Source: Rebecca billardiae RCC1528 (lineage: Eukaryota > Haptophyta). Taken from it: a stretch of 64,000 nucleotides of DNA. The notes under the pieces were generated by a model. That model saw only the letters and a program-made list of their open reading frames with translations. It did no database searches and was not told the DNA's origin. The position numbers and the translations under genes were made by a program. The stretch's first letter is position 1, and each line of letters starts with the position of its first letter. Shown here one piece after another: positions 9,289 through 18,700 of this stretch. The stretch spans positions 124,001 to 188,000 of the forward strand of contig OZ251236.1 in assembly GCA_965240325.2 (NCBI GenBank), read 5' to 3'.

Positions 9289-9979
9289 CAGACCGGCGTT
9301 ACCGTCATCGGACTCGGTGTGACGGTGATCGGAGTACAGGCAATCGCGGGCAATAAGAAGTCAGAGATCTCACAGCTAGCCTCGGTTTCTTAGCCGTTCG
9401 GTAGCCAGAGCGCCTACGGAGTCTCAGTTTCTTAGCTAGGTCCGCCCGCCGCGCAGGCGCGGGGGGCGCAGGGGGGCAGAGCCCCCCGCTGAGTCTTTAG
9501 GCCCGGCCGGCGAGGCCAACGAAAATTTTGGGCCTTTTTGGAGCAAATCTGGCATGATGTTGCATGGATGCTGCGGTGCACTGGCCAGGAGTCAGTCATC
9601 AGGAGAAGTCGGGACTTGGCCTGTACTCGTAGTCGGGCCGCGCGCCGCGTCCCCGACGGGCCGACTGCGCCTCGCCCCTCGGCGGACCACTCGTCAGCCG
9701 CGGGACGACGTAGTCCCGGTTTCTTAGTGTGACTATGCGTATAGCGAACCAGCCAATCGCTAGCCTCAGTTTCTAGGCCAGAACCGCAGATAGCAAGCCC
9801 CAGTTTCTTAACGTGACAGCTCCTTATTGCCCGCGATTGCCTGTAGTATAGTCGTATAGCCACTATACGTACGTGCGCGCGGACGCCTCGGACGAATATA
9901 GAGCAGCGCGCGCAGCGCGCGCAGCGCAGCGCAGTGAGCAGCACACTCTTATGAGCAGTAGTAGATAGATAGACGGCGG

Positions 9980-10007
9980 ATATATATATAATATATATAT
10001 ATATATC

Positions 10008-10035
<28 letters not shown>
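9980..10035. repeat. TA dinucleotide microsatellite
   Basis: Nearly uninterrupted TA repeats with two small breaks, in otherwise GC-rich DNA. Confidence 0.85.
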
Positions 10036-10039
<4 letters not shown>

Positions 10040-10296
10040 CGGCGGCAGCGCGCGTAGCGGCGTATATAGTCGTCGCGCCGCCACCGCCATCCACAGGCTG
10101 CACGGTTACTCACTGCAGCAGTCTCAGCCACCGGGGCTTCGTCGTTTACTCGCGTCGTTTCTCGTATCGCAGCCGCATGGCAGCGGCCATCAGCGCGCAG
10201 CAGGGCGCTGGCAGCGCAAGGCGCGCGGCTCAGGGCCGAGGCCTGATGAGCGGCCTGGGCGGAGTGGCGCGGGGCGGCGCCGCAGCGCGGCCGCGG

Positions 10297-11040
10297 CTAC
10301 GACGACTTGCGGCGCTTCGACTCGGAGACACGGCCGCCGCCGCCGTCGCCGTCGCCCTCCGCCGCCGCGGCCGCGCCCTGCCGCAGGCGCTTGCTCCCGC
10401 CGCCGCCGCCGCCGCCGCCGCCCTTGTCGCCCGCGCCGCCGCCGCCGCCGCCGCCGCCGCCCGAGCCACCCTGCTTGAGAAACGACGCCTTGCTGCGCGC
10501 GGACCGGCGGACCGGCGCCGCGCGGCGGGGGCCGGGCGCGTGCACGGCTGAGCGGTGGGCGGCGCGTGCGCACGGCGCGCAGCGCATGCGTCGCGCCGCG
10601 CCGTCCGCCGCAGCGCCGTGCAGCGCGCACGGCCACGCCCATCCCTCCGCCGCAAGCAGCGCGCACACATGCACGCACACGCACACACGCACGCACACGC
10701 ACACACGCACGCACGCACGCACACACGCACACACGCACACGCACACACGCACACACACACGCGGCCACGCACGCACGCGGCCACGCACCGGCTCTCGAGC
10801 ACCTTCATCTCGCCCTCGAGCTTCTTCACCTTGGACTCGAGCTCGATCAGCTGCACGACGTCCGAGCGAAGCGCGTTGTACAGCGGCACCGTGTCGCGCG
10901 AGGGCAGCGGCCGCAGCGGGACGTCAAGGTCGCGGAGGCGCGCCTCGAAGCGCTCGGCGCCCTTGTCCGCGGCGACGCGCCGCGTCGTGATGTCGGACGA
11001 GCGCAGGAACACACCGGCCGTGCGCTGCTTCGTGCTCCGA

Positions 11041-11084
<44 letters not shown>

Positions 11085-12855
11085 TGCATGGCTCGAGCCA
11101 CCGCCGCTCGCGCCCGCGCCGCCGCGCGCCGCGCCGCCCTCGCCCGAGCGCGCGAGCAGCTTGGTCTGCTCCTTCTTGGCCAGCTTGAGCTTGTGCTCGA
11201 TGCGCCGCGCCTCCTCCAGCAGTCTGCGCGGCGGCGGCGGGCGGGCGCGCGGGCGCGGCGGCGGGTGGCAGCGGTGGGTGGGCGGGCGCGCGGCGGGTGG
11301 GCGCACGGCGGGCGGCAGCGGCGGCAGCGGGCAGAGGCGCGTGGCGGTGGCGTGGGCGCGAGACGGGGGCGAGTTGAGTGCGCGCGCCCACTGGCGGTGC
11401 AAGGCTTGCCCGCCCGAGGCCGCGCCGCGCCGCGCCTCGCGCAAGCGCTCGGCCGTGCGCCGGCCGCCCCGGCCGTGCCGTCCGCGCGGCCGCGGCCGCG
11501 GCGAGCGCGGCGCCGCGCGCTCGCGCCCAGCGCCGGCCGCGGCGCGCGCCGGCGCGCGTCGGCGCGCGGCACACCTCAGCTCCTCCGCCACCTGCGCGCG
11601 GTCGCGCCTGTACAGCGCCTCGTACGTCGCCTTCCGCTCCTCCTCGTGCCGCCGGTCGTAAGGCAGCGCAAGCAGAGGGTCGTCCGCCGAGATGCGATCT
11701 CCCGGCTGCCCCGAGATACGATCTCCCGTCTGCGGGTCGTCCGCCGAGATACGATCTCCCGGCTCGAGCGCGCCGCCGCCCGCCTGCTGCCTCTCGAGCG
11801 TGAGCTGCGCGAGCGTGCGGGCGACGGAGTAGTAGCTGGTGCGCGAGGGCGCCGCGCGCGGTTTTGGGCGGCGACGCCGCGCGCTGAGCGCCGGGCACCA
11901 CCGCGCGCGCGCCGCGGCACCGCGTGGGCGCCCGCGCCGCGCGCGCGGTCGCGCGCGTTGCCGCGTGCCGCGCGCACCGCTCCTTGAGCGCCTCGACCGA
12001 GTGCTTCCCCGGCCAGCGGTCGTGCATCACGATGAAGCGCAGCTCGAACAGCCGCGCCAGCTCCATCAGCTTGTCCGTCTGCTCGCGCGTCCACGCCGGG
12101 TCTGCAAAGGGCCAGGGGCGAGCGCGGCGGCGCGCGCGGCGCGCGCGCGCGGCGTGGGCGCGGCGTGCGTCAGGTGCTGGCGTGAGCAGCGGCGGCTCTG
12201 CGCTCGCCCCACCGGCAGCGGGCGCAGTCGCTGCCGCCCTCACTCGCCGCCGCGCAGCCCTACCCCCGTCGCCCCGCCGCCAGGCGCGGCACTGCGCTCG
12301 CGGGTGGCGGGGCCGGCGGCGCAGCGCGCGCCGGGCGCACCCTTGAGGTGCTGCTCGTACTCGTCGTCCGTGTACACGGGCACCTTCGCGCCCTTGTTGA
12401 ACCGCGCGAACTTGTAGTCCGTCGCCTTGTCCGTCGCCTGCACCCAGTGCGACAGCTCGAGGCCGTCGGTGCGAGCGGACGAGGTGAAAGAGCGCCACAC
12501 CCAGCGCGAGACGCGGCCGGAGAAGCGCTTCTCCTTGAGCGCGGCGTCGGTGGGCACGAGCGGCACGTTCTGCTTGTTCCCCATCAGCGCGTACACCTCG
12601 CGGCTCACGCCCTCCGCTGCGCGCCGCCGCGGCCGAGGGCGGATCGGGGGCGACGCGCGCACAGTGGCGCGCGGTGAGCGAGCGCGCGCGCGCGGTGCGT
12701 GTTTGTGTGTGCCGATGGCGCGGTGGGCGTGGGGCGGGGCGTGCGCGGGTACGGGCCGGATGCGCGCGCGCACGCTTCTTCTGCGAGGGCTTTGGCGCGC
12801 GCGCCGCCGGCGCCGCGCGGCCCTGCACGCCGAGGATGTCCCGCACGTCCCCCAT
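10297..12855 (-). CDS. DMAP1: DMAP1/Swc4-like subunit of NuA4 and SWR1 complexes
   Basis: Six exons: 12855-12774, 12616-12341, 12101-11978, 11835-11575, 11223-10789 and 10492-10297. They total 1374 nt (457 aa), close to animal DMAP1. The start MGDVRDIL matches the family N-terminus. Joining exons 1-2 gives KKPEGVSREVYAL; exons 2-3 give the SANT-like helix start LKDPAWTREQTDKL; exons 3-4 give LKERYYSVA; exons 4-5 give EELRLLEEARR. All are family hallmarks, which supports the introns. The C-terminus is Gly-rich and ends KRRKSS. DMAP1 is a scaffold of the NuA4 acetyltransferase and SWR1 remodeller in the nucleus. Exon 4 encodes three near-repeats of GDRIS from a palindromic DNA motif. Intron 5 holds a long CA/GT repeat. 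Its start lies 61 bp from a divergent gene. Confidence 0.9.
10665..10785. repeat. CA/CG-rich microsatellite inside DMAP1 intron 5
   Basis: Imperfect CACGCACACGCA-type repeats fill the donor side of the intron; on the gene strand this is GT/GC-rich and starts just after the donor. Length variation is likely and could affect splicing. Confidence 0.75.
11689..11758. repeat. Three palindromic GAGAT-R-CGATCTC units in a coding exon
   Basis: 13-base near-palindromes occur at 11689-11701 (GAGATGCGATCTC), 11713-11725 and 11746-11758 (GAGATACGATCTC), within DMAP1 exon 4. The reverse complement of the first recurs at 49064-49076 in the golgin gene, and a 12/13 match lies at 47841-47853. Confidence 0.8.
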
Positions 12856-12916
12856 CGCTGTGCCTCGCCAAAGTTGCCGGGCCGGGAGCCGGTGGCAGGC
12901 CGCTTTCGCCGCGAGC
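12856..12916. promoter_or_regulatory. 61-bp divergent promoter region
   Basis: Only 61 bp separate the DMAP1 start (minus) from the start of the first methyltransferase-like gene (plus). Both promoters must overlap or extend into the neighbouring gene. No TATA box is visible. Confidence 0.5.
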
Positions 12917-14086
12917 ATGGCTGCCGCCACTTGGCGCGTGAGCGCCCTGGCAGTGCTGGCGTGCGCGGCAGTCGCCTCGGCGCCCCTCGCGCGCGCGCCG
13001 CCAGACACGTGTGACGCGAAGCCAGCCGCCGAGCGGCGCAAGGAGCTCGCCCGATTCCGAGCGAGCTTCCGCGCCGCCGCCGCGCCGGGCGCAGAGTACC
13101 CGGGCGAACGCTGGGGCCATGAGCTGGTGTGCGGCGCGCGCGACACCGCGCTCGCGTCCAGCCGGCTTTCGGCGTTCTCGGCCAGGCCCGGGCGCCCGCC
13201 GATCGAGCTGATCAACCCGGTCAGCCGCGACGAGTTCTACGCAGCACAACTCCAGCGCAGGCGCGGGCACGCGCGCGCGAGCCGCGGCGGGCGCGGCGGC
13301 AGCCGCCTGCTCGCCGCCGATGCGGGCGCGCGCGCGTGCGCGCTGGCTGACGGCTTGGAGGTGGGCGCGCTGCACAGGCCGGCGCCGATCCCGCCGGCGT
13401 GCGCGCGGGGCATGGCGTACGTGGACCAGCTCCCGGCCGCCGAGCTGCACCGCGCGTACCCCGAGCTCGGCGGCCACGCGATCACCGCGCCTTCGATCCT
13501 AGACGACGCGTCGACGCTCGCAAAGGTTCCAAACGGAAGCCGCGGCTTCGTGATCGCGTCGCACGTGCTCGAGCACATGCCGCGCAGCGTGCGCGCGGTG
13601 CGCGCGTGGCTGCGCGTGCTCCGGCCGCGCGGGCTCGCGCTCCTCACCGTGCCGTACCAGTGCGTCACCTTCGACCAGTGGCGGCTGACGACAGACTGGC
13701 GGCACCTGCTCGCGGACGGCGGCGGCGCGGGCGGCGTGGAGCTGCGCGAGTGGCGGCTGCACCTGCCCGAGTGGACGCTGTCCCACCTGCACTCGACGGG
13801 GGAGTCGGGCGAGGCGTTCAACCGCACGCGCATGCGGTTTGAGGCCGAGCTGGCGTCGGGCGCGATGCAGGCGCGCGGCGGGGTGCACTTCCACACGTGG
13901 ACGCGCGCGTCGTGGGTCGAGTTCTGGGGGCGGCTCGACGCCAGCGGCGGCCTCGGGCGCGGCGCGCTCGTGCGCGCGCTCGGCTGGGGTGTGCCCCAGC
14001 CCGGCAGCAAGGCGGGGCTGAAGGGCGGCCGCAAGACCTCCCGAGTGGCCTGCCAGGATCTGTACGCCGTGTTAGAGAAGCGCTGA
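12917..14086 (+). CDS. Secreted SAM-methyltransferase-like protein, copy A
   Basis: 389 aa from the ATG at 12917, chosen because it opens a signal peptide (hydrophobic VSALAVLACAAVASA, likely cleavage near residue 27). EVGALHRP at about residues 148-155 is the glycine-containing SAM loop of a methyltransferase family whose members carry EIGALHNP. FVIASHVLEHMP (about 211-222) and the following LRVLRPRGLALLTVPY are the class I methyltransferase motif region, and FDQWRLTTDWRHLL (from about 252) matches the family's conserved FDRxRPLTxWxHL. The target is unknown; bacterial relatives sit in exopolysaccharide clusters, so a glycan substrate in the secretory pathway is a guess. It is followed by copy B, nearly identical from residue 10 on. 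A loop before the SAM motif is Arg/Gly-rich and differs between copies. Confidence 0.75.
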   Translation: MAAATWRVSALAVLACAAVASAPLARAPPDTCDAKPAAERRKELARFRASFRAAAAPGAEYPGERWGHELVCGARDTALASSRLSAFSARPGRPPIELINPVSRDEFYAAQLQRRRGHARASRGGRGGSRLLAADAGARACALADGLEVGALHRPAPIPPACARGMAYVDQLPAAELHRAYPELGGHAITAPSILDDASTLAKVPNGSRGFVIASHVLEHMPRSVRAVRAWLRVLRPRGLALLTVPYQCVTFDQWRLTTDWRHLLADGGGAGGVELREWRLHLPEWTLSHLHSTGESGEAFNRTRMRFEAELASGAMQARGGVHFHTWTRASWVEFWGRLDASGGLGRGALVRALGWGVPQPGSKAGLKGGRKTSRVACQDLYAVLEKR

Positions 14087-14248
14087 ATAAGCTGAAAGCC
14101 CTGGTGTTCCAACGCTGCGCTCGCAAGTTGGCCAACCGCCGCCCTGCTCGTGAGGCGGAGCCGCCGCCAAGCAAGCCAAGCCGGTCGCAACTCGCAAGAC
14201 GTCGCAATAAAGACGCAAACATCAATCGCAAGTGCCAGGCGCAAGCCA
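14087..14248 (+). other. Spacer between the tandem methyltransferase-like genes
   Basis: 162 bp holding AATAAA at 14206-14211, a possible poly(A) signal for copy A only 38 bp before the ATG of copy B. No separate gene is seen. Confidence 0.4.
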
Positions 14249-15472
14249 ATGGCTGCCGCCACGAGTAGTACTCGCGTGAGCGCCCTGGCAGCGCTGGCGT
14301 GCGCGGCGGTGGCCTCGGCGCCCCTCGCGCGCGCGCCGCCAGACACGTGCGACGCGAAGCCAGCCGCCGAGCGGGGCAAGGAGCTCGCCCGATTCCGTGC
14401 GAGCTTCCGCGCCGCCGCCGCGCCGGGCGCAGAGTACCCGGGCGAACGCTGGGGCCATGAGCTGGTGTGCGGCGCGCGCGACACCGCGCTCGCGTCCAGC
14501 CGGCTTTCGGCGTTCTCGGCCAGGCCCGGGCGTCCGCCGATCGAGCTGATCAACCCGGGCAGCCGCGACGAGTTCTACGCGGCGCAGCTCGAGCGCAGGC
14601 GCGCGCCCGCGCCTGCGAGCCGCAGGTGGCGCGGCGCCGGGCGCGGTTGGCGCGGCGCCGTCAAAGAAAGAGAGGGCGCCGTCCGCGGTTGGCGCGGCGG
14701 CGGCCGCCGCCTGAGTAGCGAGGCGCGCGCGCGCGCGTGCGCGCTGGCTGACGGCTTGGAGGTGGGCGCGCTGCACAACCCGGCGCCGATCCCGCCGGCG
14801 TGCGCGCGGGGCATGGCGTACGTGGACCAGCTCCCCGCCGCCGAGCTGCACCGCGCGTACCCCGAGCTCGGCGGCCACGCGATCACCGCGCCTTCGATCC
14901 TGGACGACGCGTCGACGCTCGCCAAGGTTCCAAACGGAAGCCGCGGCTTCGTGATCGCGTCGCACGTGCTCGAGCACATGCCGCGCAGCGTGCGCGCGGT
15001 GCGCGCGTGGCTGCGCGTGCTCCGGCCGCGCGGGCTCGCGCTCCTCACCGTGCCGTACCAGTGCGTCACCTTCGACCAGTGGCGGCTGACGACAGACTGG
15101 CGGCACCTGCTCGCGGACGGCGGCGGCGCGGGCGGCGTGGAGCTGCGCGAGTGGCGGCTGCACCTGCCCGAGTGGACGCTGTCCCACCTGCACTCGACGG
15201 GGGAGTCGGGCGAGGCGTTCAACCGCACGCGCATGCGGTTTGAGGCCGAGCTGGCGTCGGGCGCGATGCAGGCGCGCGGCGGGGTGCACTTCCACACGTG
15301 GACGCGCGCGTCGTGGGTCGAGTTCTGGGGGCGGCTCGACGCCAGCGGCGGCCTCGGGCGCGGCGCGCTCCTGCGCGCGCTCGGCTGGGGTGTGCCCCGG
15401 CCCGCCATGGGGGACGAGGGCACCTCCCTAGCGGCCTGCCAGGATCTGTACGCCGTGTTAGAGAAGCGCTGA
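14249..15472 (+). CDS. Secreted SAM-methyltransferase-like protein, copy B
   Basis: 407 aa from the ATG at 14249, which gives a signal peptide almost the same as copy A after a short divergent segment (MAAATSSTRVSALAALACA). All motifs of copy A recur: EVGALHNP, FVIASHVLEHMP and FDQWRLTTDWRHLL. Here the SAM loop reads HNP, the common family form, where copy A has HRP. The main differences are an expanded Arg/Gly-rich loop after FYAAQLERRR (nucleotides 14600-14735, with an imperfect tandem WRGAG-type repeat) and a shortened stretch near the C-terminus. The loop could instead hide an unspliced intron; it stays in frame and I found no better splice pair. It is a recent tandem duplicate. Its product likely acts in the secretory pathway. 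Confidence 0.75.
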   Translation: MAAATSSTRVSALAALACAAVASAPLARAPPDTCDAKPAAERGKELARFRASFRAAAAPGAEYPGERWGHELVCGARDTALASSRLSAFSARPGRPPIELINPGSRDEFYAAQLERRRAPAPASRRWRGAGRGWRGAVKEREGAVRGWRGGGRRLSSEARARACALADGLEVGALHNPAPIPPACARGMAYVDQLPAAELHRAYPELGGHAITAPSILDDASTLAKVPNGSRGFVIASHVLEHMPRSVRAVRAWLRVLRPRGLALLTVPYQCVTFDQWRLTTDWRHLLADGGGAGGVELREWRLHLPEWTLSHLHSTGESGEAFNRTRMRFEAELASGAMQARGGVHFHTWTRASWVEFWGRLDASGGLGRGALLRALGWGVPRPAMGDEGTSLAACQDLYAVLEKR

Positions 15473-15735
15473 CGAGGTGCATGTGCTGAGCAGCGCCGTT
15501 CTGGGCCAGGCGCAGATGTCCGTCGTCGAGCACGTACTCGTACAGTACCGTGATCGGTGATATGCCCCTCATCAGACTGCTTCAGCTTGGCTGCGCGGCT
15601 GTCTGCTCACCAGCTGGGGTCCGTAGCGCGCTGCGCGAGCCCGCCGTGCCAGCGCCGACCAGCGGCCCGGCCGCTTGGCGGCCGCGGATACCGCCCCGGC
15701 GGCCCGGCCGCTTCAAACAGCGGCGGTTGAGAGCG

Positions 15736-18700
15736 ATGGCTGACGAGGCGGAGCAATCGCGCCTGTCCCGGCGCGCTCGCCAGCGCCGAGCGGCGGCGGC
15801 GGCGGGCGCGGCGAGCGGCGGCGGCAGAGTGGACGGGGCGGAGGAGCGCACGTCGTCGGCTGCGCGCCGCATCGCGGCCGACCCCGCCGCGGCCGCGTCG
15901 GCCGGCCTGCGCGGCGGCGGCGCCGCCGACGCAGACGGCGCGCCGGGCGCCACCGCGTCCACGGGATCGAGCGCGCGCGCGCGCAACCGGGCCCGTCGCG
16001 GCAGCCCCGGCGCGCAGCCCGCACGCGACGAGCCGCCCAGCGCGACGCCCGCCGCCGGCGCGGCGCGCGGCGCCTCGCCGACCGCCGCGGCGGACGGCGG
16101 CGCACTCGACGTGCCGTCGAGCTCGGCGGCGGCGCGCCGGCGCAGCCGGGGCCGGCCCGCGACGGCCGCGGCGTCCGACGACCCGCGGCCGTCATCGGCG
16201 CAGCCTGACGGCGCGGACGCGCCGTCGGGCGCGCGGCGGCGGCGCGGCGGCCTTGCGGCGGCTGACGGCGGCGGCAGCGGCGGCGACGGCGCGGCGCCTG
16301 GCGGCGAGGGCGCGCCAGGCGCGGGCTCGTCGCGCGCCGAGTGGCGGCGCACGCGGCGCGGCGTCGGCGCCGACGCCGCGGCCGAGCCCGAGGACGCCAC
16401 CGCGCCCGCCGACGCCGCGTCCGGCGCGCTCGCGAGCCGGCGGCGCCGCGCGCGCTCCGCCGGCGCCGCGGCCGCGCGCCGCTCGGGTCGGCAGAGCGAC
16501 GACTCGGATGGCGGCGGCGGCGGCGGCGGCGGCGTTGGCGGCGGCGGCGGCGGCGGCTCGTCGGGCGGCGGTGGGCGGTCCGCGCGCGCGTCGGCCGAGG
16601 AGCGTCCCGTCTCGCGCTTCAGCCTGCGCTCGCGCAGCCCCGCGCTCGCCACCGCCGCCGCCACCGCCGACGCCTCGCTCGAGTCCACAGTGGAGGCTGA
16701 GCTCACACGGCAGCAGCAGCACGGCGGCGCGGCCGCGGGCCAACAGCACCCGAGCTCGTTCGCGGCAACGGCGCAGCTGACGGCGACGATGCGGCGGATG
16801 TCGAAGAGCCTCACGCCCGGGGTGAGCACTCTGCGCGGCATCTTCACCAAGGGGCGCGACGCGCGCTCCTTCCGCGACGCCGACGACGACGTCGACGCGC
16901 TCCCAGAGTTCGACCGGCATGCGCTCTTCGAATCGGACGAAACCGCTTTGCGCGGCTTCGAGGCTTCGATCGCCGCGGGCGACATCCTCTCGGTGATCGT
17001 GCACCGGACGGACGAGCTGCCGGCGGACTACTGGGTGATCCACCCGATGGTGCGGCTGTACGTCTTCAACGCCAAGACCGGCCGCCTGCTGCGCAAGTCG
17101 GAGCGCGACCGGCCGGTCACGACCGCGCACGAGACGATTGCGCGGCCGCCCGGCGCGGCCGGCGGCGGTGGCGGCGGCGGCGGCGGCGGCGACGGCGCGA
17201 GGCGAGTGCCGTTCATCCTGCCGACGCAGACGCAGCCGTTCCCGCTGAAGGGGATGCAGCGGTACGCGCGCCGCGCCGCTCGCCGCGCCCGGGCCCTCCC
17301 CTCGCCCCACCGAGCGTGCGCCCGACTCTCGCCCCTGCGCCTCAGCGGCTGCCGCGCAACCCTACCCCCAACCCTAACCCACCTGCTGCGCTCTGCCGCG
17401 CAGCCGGCTGCCGGCGTGGGAGGAGGAGCTGCTGCTGCACGAGGCGTTCGGCTACGTGCTGCACCCGGACGTCGTCTTCATCTTCGAGCTGCTCGACTTC
17501 TCGCCGCAGATGGCGGCAGATCGGACCGTGGCCGGTGTGTGTGCGTGTGTGCGGCGGCGGCCTTCGCCGCGGCCTTGCTGCCGCGCCGCGCGCCGCGCCG
17601 CGCGCGCCCATGCGGCTGCCGCTGCTGAGCCGCGCGCCCGCCCGCTCCGCGCGCGCCGCGCAGACAAGATGCCCGACGGTTGGTACCGCGTGGGCTGGTC
17701 CTTCCTCCGGCCGGTCTCGCAGCGCTCGCAGCACGCCTCGTCCAACCTGCACCGCACGATGCCGCTGCGGCTGCAGCTCTACAGGCACGTGCTCGGCGGC
17801 GACGGCGGCGCGCCGGGCGGCGGCGGCGGCGCGGGCGCGCCGCCCGGCGGCTCCGCCGCCGCGCCCGCCGTGTGGGCCGAGTACCGCCAGCCGCGGCACA
17901 CGCCCTACCCGTCGACTCTGTTCGTCACAGTCCGACCGCTGCCGCGGCCGGAGCCGCAGCTAGTCGTGCATCCGTTCCGCCCGATGTCCGCGCACCATGT
18001 GGAGAAGGGGCGGCTGTCGATCGAGGAGCTGATCGCGCGGCCGATCAACCGCGAGCTCGACGGCGAGCCGGGCGAGTCCCCAGCCGCGGTGGCGGCGCGG
18101 CTTGCTGAGCTCGCGCGCGCGCCGACCGCGCTGCCAAACGCGCTGCTCTACTCGACACGGAGCGGAGGCCTCGGCGCGCGGGTGCTCAAGTTCTCGCCTT
18201 CGGGCGCGTGGCTCGCGGTGGCCGTGCTGCGCGAGGGCGGCGGCGGTGCGGCGGCGTGCGGCGAGCCCGTCGCCGCCATCTCGCTCATCGAGATGTCCAC
18301 GGGGCGGCAGCGGCAGTCGGTCCCCGCGGAGGGCGCGGCGCACACCGGGCTGGTCCACGACCTGTCGTGGGCGGCGGACGGTTCGGCGCTTCTCTCAGCC
18401 TCGTCGGACGGCACGGCGAAGGTGTGGCCGCTGGGCGTGGGCGCGGCGGCGGCGCTGCAGGCGGCGGCGGCGGCGCGTGGCGCGGCCGGCGCCGCCGCCG
18501 CCGGCGGTGCTGCCGCCGGCGCGGCGGGCGGCGCGGGCGGCGCGGCAACCTCGGACGCGGCGGCTGCGGCCGAGCCAATCGTCTTGCAGCACCCGTGTTT
18601 CGTCTACTGCGCCGCGTTCTGCGCGGCGCCGAGCGCGGACGTGGCGGACGGCGGCGGCGTGGGCTCGGCGCCGCCGCACCAGCAGCGCGTCGTCACCGGC

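Larger units (their letters stand above)
9151..10296. other. Intergenic stretch with relic repeats
   Basis: No convincing gene. It contains a tRNA-like relic on the minus strand (9235-9288), five scattered copies of a motif close to CAGTTTCTTAG (about 9380, 9424, 9713, 9764 and 9798), a perfect 7-bp hairpin GGGGGGC/GCCCCCC with a 3-base loop (9471-9487), and a TA-dinucleotide run (9980-10035). It is the 3' flank of the DMAP1 gene. Confidence 0.5.

Noticed and set aside
10560-11987. Plus-strand frames with HTHTHARTH-type repeats
   Set aside because: They translate the CA repeat of DMAP1 intron 5 and antisense exons.
10924-13215. 763-codon minus-strand frame over the DMAP1 locus
   Set aside because: It reads through introns and in the wrong frame over most exons. 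Only the short MGDVRDIL segment belongs to the real gene.
13237-15423. Long minus-strand frames over the methyltransferase-like genes
   Set aside because: They occur in both tandem copies as shadows. The plus strand has the signal peptide and SAM motifs.
15480-15572. Minus-strand peptide-like stretch SPITVLYEYVLDDGHLRLAQ
   Set aside because: It looks protein-like, but it is about 30 residues long, runs into shadow sequence and has no neighbouring exon I could find. It may be a gene fragment but cannot be supported.
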